DNA from: Pinguiococcus pyrenoidosus
Lineage: Eukaryota; Sar; Pinguiophyceae; Pinguiochrysidales; Pinguiochrysidaceae
Assembly: GCA_019677205.1 (NCBI GenBank)
Contig: JAAMXY010001437.1
Location: forward strand, 1 to 28,720
Length of the DNA stretch: 28,720 nt
Direction: 5' to 3'
Both the position numbers and the translations under genes were made by a program. Under the pieces are notes generated by a model. That model made no database searches. It saw only the letters and a program-made list of their open reading frames with translations, and was not told the origin of the DNA. Shown here one piece after another: positions 26,201 to 28,720 of this stretch; the stretch's first letter is position 1; every line of letters starts with the position of its first letter.

Positions 26201-28720
26201 GCCATTGCTGGGGGCCACGAAAAGACGCTCAAGGAGCTCAATGAGACGCTCGAGAATTGGAAGAGGGACGCGCAGAAAGAGGTGGACGCGGCAAAAGCGG
26301 AGGCAGCTGACCTCAAGGAGCGCTTGAAGGAAAGCCACAAGCGTCTTTCGGCCGCCCTCCAGGAGAGCGTCCGTCACAAGGAAGCGTCTGATGGAGAAGT
26401 GGCGAGCGCCCGCCACCGCATGAGAGACCTGGAAGATCGTGTCGAGGGTCTGGAGAAGGAGCTGGAGGACACTCGCAGGCGCTGCGATGTTGCCGTCGCA
26501 GATGCGAAGGCTCATATGAGCGAGGCGCAGGAAGCACGCGAGCACTATGAGCGCGAGCTAGAGCTGCACGCGAAAGCTGCAAAGCGGGTGCGAGACGTGG
26601 AGGAGAGGTCGCGGGATCGGGAAGCAGAAGTCGTCCGCCTTGAGGAGGAGCTTAGCGCCGCGAAAAGTGAGCTGGTGACCTCGAGGTTGCAGTCTAAGGA
26701 CGAGTGTGACAAGCTGCGAAAAGCCGCGGACCGCAGCGATCGTCGGCGCCGCGACATGGAAGCGCAGAATGATCTGCTTCACGCGGAGCTGCAGCGAATC
26801 GCGGCCCAGATGGATAAACTTCAAGATCAAGCCCCGGCTCCGTCGACCTCAGCGGCTCTTCCGGGACTGCCGGGAGCCGGTGATGGCAGCACCGCGGCGG
26901 CTCCGGCCCAGCAAGGAGCCCAGGAGCAGAAGGAATCGCGCCCAGAGATGTCCGAAGAAGGCATCGGCGCAGCAGAAGCGGGAGCTGGGACGGGAGCCGG
27001 CGTGGGCGTGGATTCCGGCGTGGATCCCGTCCAGAAACAGAACAGCGAGCTTCGTCAGGTCGTGGCCTTCCTCCGCCGCGATCGTGAACTGGACAAGGCC
27101 AACGTTGAGGTGCTTGAGCATGAGAGGGATCGGCTGAAGGCGCAGATCGCGGCCTTGCACCGGAGCCTCGACGAAGCGCGGACTGAGGCCCGTCAGGCCG
27201 CCGCAGTCGGCGCTGACGAAGCAACGCGCAAAGCCGAGCACGAGTCGCTGCTGGCGCAGATCCAGCAGATGAACCTCCTTCGGGACAGCAACAGCATGCT
27301 TCGGCAAGAGACCGAAGGCGCGCGAGCAGCAGAGAAGAAGGCCCGGGAGACCTGCAATCGATTGACTCAGCGCCTGGACTCCTTGGACGCCAACGTGCGG
27401 AAGCTGCAGGCCGCCCTGTCAGCTACCGAAGGGGACAAGGCTGCGCTCGAATCCGAGGTCACCTCCTGGCGTGACCGCGTGAGCAAGATGGTGAGCAAGT
27501 ACCACCAAGTCGATCCTGAAGAGCACCGGCAGCTGCAGCTCCAGAAAGCAGAGCTCGAGAGCAGATTGAAGACGGAAGCAGAGAGCGCGCAGAAGGCTCA
27601 GAGCCGCAACTCCGAGCTCACCGAGCAAGTTCAAGCGCTCCAAGCGATGATGAAAACCACACGCGAGGGCACCGTCAAGCGCCTCAAGAAAGCGCGCGAA
27701 GACCAGGCCGGGCTCTTGAGCAAAGTTGCAGAGCTGGAGAAGGAAAAGGCGCGTTTGGCGAAGGAGAAGAGCGATGCTGCCAAGGCGACCGAGAGCGGAT
27801 CGTCATACCAGCAGAAACGCATCGAACAGCAAACGGTGCAGCTAAACAAGATGAGGGATGTGATGAGGAAGTACAAGAGCCAGCTCGAGGCCCTGATGCA
27901 GGAGAATGAGACTCTTAAAGGAGCAGCGGCGAAGACCACGCCGGAAGATACTACCCCATCGGCAAAGCCGTTCGCGACTAGTCTGCGGCCAGCAACCGCT
28001 CAACCGCCGAGCGCGGCGAAGGCCGTGGAGGACACAGCGCCTGCTGCGTCCCTTGATGCAGAGGCGAAGCCCTTCTCACCGGCCTCTGGCGCGTCCAAAG
28101 CACGCAAGGCCGGTGCGAAGAAGCTCACCGCAGCGAAGCTTGCAGAATCAAGGAAGGCCCCCGGCCCTAGCCCCGCAGCCGCCGCTTCAGCAGCAGCCAA
28201 GGAAGCTGTAATGGCATCAGCATCTGCACAGGGGAAGGACGTTGGCGAGAAGGCAGCGCAAGCAGCGTCAATTCCTCAGGTCGCTGGTGTTCCAAGCGGT
28301 GCGCCGCCAAAAGACGCAGCCGCGGCTCCGACCATGGAGACGAGCAAGGCAGCCGAGGCTGACATGGAGAGCGCGAAGGCCCTTCCTGAATCAGTGACAG
28401 GAGCGACGGAGATGGTGGAAATGGCAATTGACCAGCCGGAAGACACCCCAGGGGCCGACAGGAAAGAGGAGGCAGCACCCGGCGCTTCCAGCGCATTTCC
28501 GAGTAGCAGCGCCAAGCAAGCTGAGGACAAGAAGAGTACCGGTGACGACGGTCTGCAAGGATCAACGGAAGCTCCAGCAAAGGCTGCTGCCAGCAGTGCT
28601 GTTGCGGAAGATGCGACGCACGAGACGCTGGCATCTCCTCTGGCTGCGGATGCGGCTGCAGCTCCTGCTGCAGCTTCTGCACCGGCTCCAGCTCCGAGTC
28701 CGGCTGCGGCTCCGGCTCCG
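23222..28720 (+). CDS. TPR: Nucleoporin TPR / Mlp / NUA coiled-coil protein (3' end outside the window)
   Basis: Two exons, 23222-25138 and 25394 to the window end, join in phase 0 across a 255-bp intron (CAG|GTGCGT ... CTCACAG|GAG); the frame stays open to base 28720, giving at least 1748 residues. TPR forms the filaments of the nuclear-pore basket and acts in mRNA export, spindle checkpoint and chromatin organisation. Nearly all of residues 1-1480 is heptad coiled coil. Family hallmarks are KHNAWLEEELKLKTEELLSL (about 147), NTGMNITEVYENYERK (about 340), ISEHLVRFSSVEELQKKN (about 480), VIVQQRDMYRVLLAQ (about 557), ELRQVVAFLRRDRELDKAN (about 1190) and WRDRVSKMVSKYHQVDPEEHR (about 1330). A Gly/Ala-rich break (about 1119-1180) precedes the FLRRD block. 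From about 1485 the chain turns into a disordered Ala/Pro/Ser tail with acidic patches, as in animal and plant TPR. ATG 23222 is the first in the frame. Confidence 0.94.

Noticed and set aside
1..28720. Mobile elements, CRISPR arrays, rRNA or tRNA genes, bacterial operons
   Set aside because: No transposase or reverse-transcriptase motif, no terminal repeat pair, no regular spacer array and no RNA gene core was found on either strand by reading; an RNA covariance search was not possible.

Overview
This window is nuclear DNA from a GC-rich, gene-dense, flagellated single-celled eukaryote, probably an alga or other protist. The evidence is GT-AG introns of about 60-260 bp that interrupt conserved eukaryotic proteins, one gene per promoter on alternating strands, and eukaryote-only families (IFT140, MAF1, OST3/6, ERGIC3, nucleoporin TPR, PTAR1). 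A plant/chloroplast-style HAD domain and a CPBP protease with a signal-plus-basic leader hint at a plastid-bearing lineage, possibly with a secondary plastid. The sequence alone does not fix the taxon.

Layout: 1-485, non-coding flank with a 15-bp tandem repeat and an AT-rich patch. 486-5502 (+), IFT140 (2 exons). 5622-6815 (-), unrecognised acidic/repeat protein. 7033-8688 (+), PTAR1-like prenyltransferase alpha subunit. 8778-9545 (-), CPBP intramembrane protease. 10318-12018 (+), TOG-domain protein (2 exons, in-frame intron). 12487-13594 (-), MAF1 (3 exons). 14404-17517 (+), large charged protein with three 'CTFxP' repeats, flagellar-like by composition only. 17606-19168 (-), pyridoxal kinase fused to a HAD phosphatase. 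19507-20816 (-), OST3/OST6 oxidoreductase subunit (2 exons). 21177-22544 (+), ERGIC3/ERV46 (3 exons). 23222 to beyond 28720 (+), nucleoporin TPR/Mlp/NUA (at least 2 exons, 3' end outside the window). The exon joins were chosen by GT-AG borders, phase agreement and continuity with the known family; there is no transcript evidence.

Functional themes: cilium/microtubule (IFT140, TOG protein, perhaps the CTFxP protein), secretory pathway (OST3/6 and ERGIC3, transcribed divergently from one 360-bp intergenic region), lipid modification and membrane proteolysis (PTAR1 and the CPBP protease, convergent with an 89-bp gap), and nuclear regulation (MAF1, TPR). Neighbours are otherwise unrelated, as expected for a compact eukaryotic genome. 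The most unusual gene is the pyridoxal kinase-HAD fusion, which places a vitamin B6 kinase and a candidate opposing or downstream phosphatase on one polypeptide. No mobile element, CRISPR array, rRNA or tRNA was seen.
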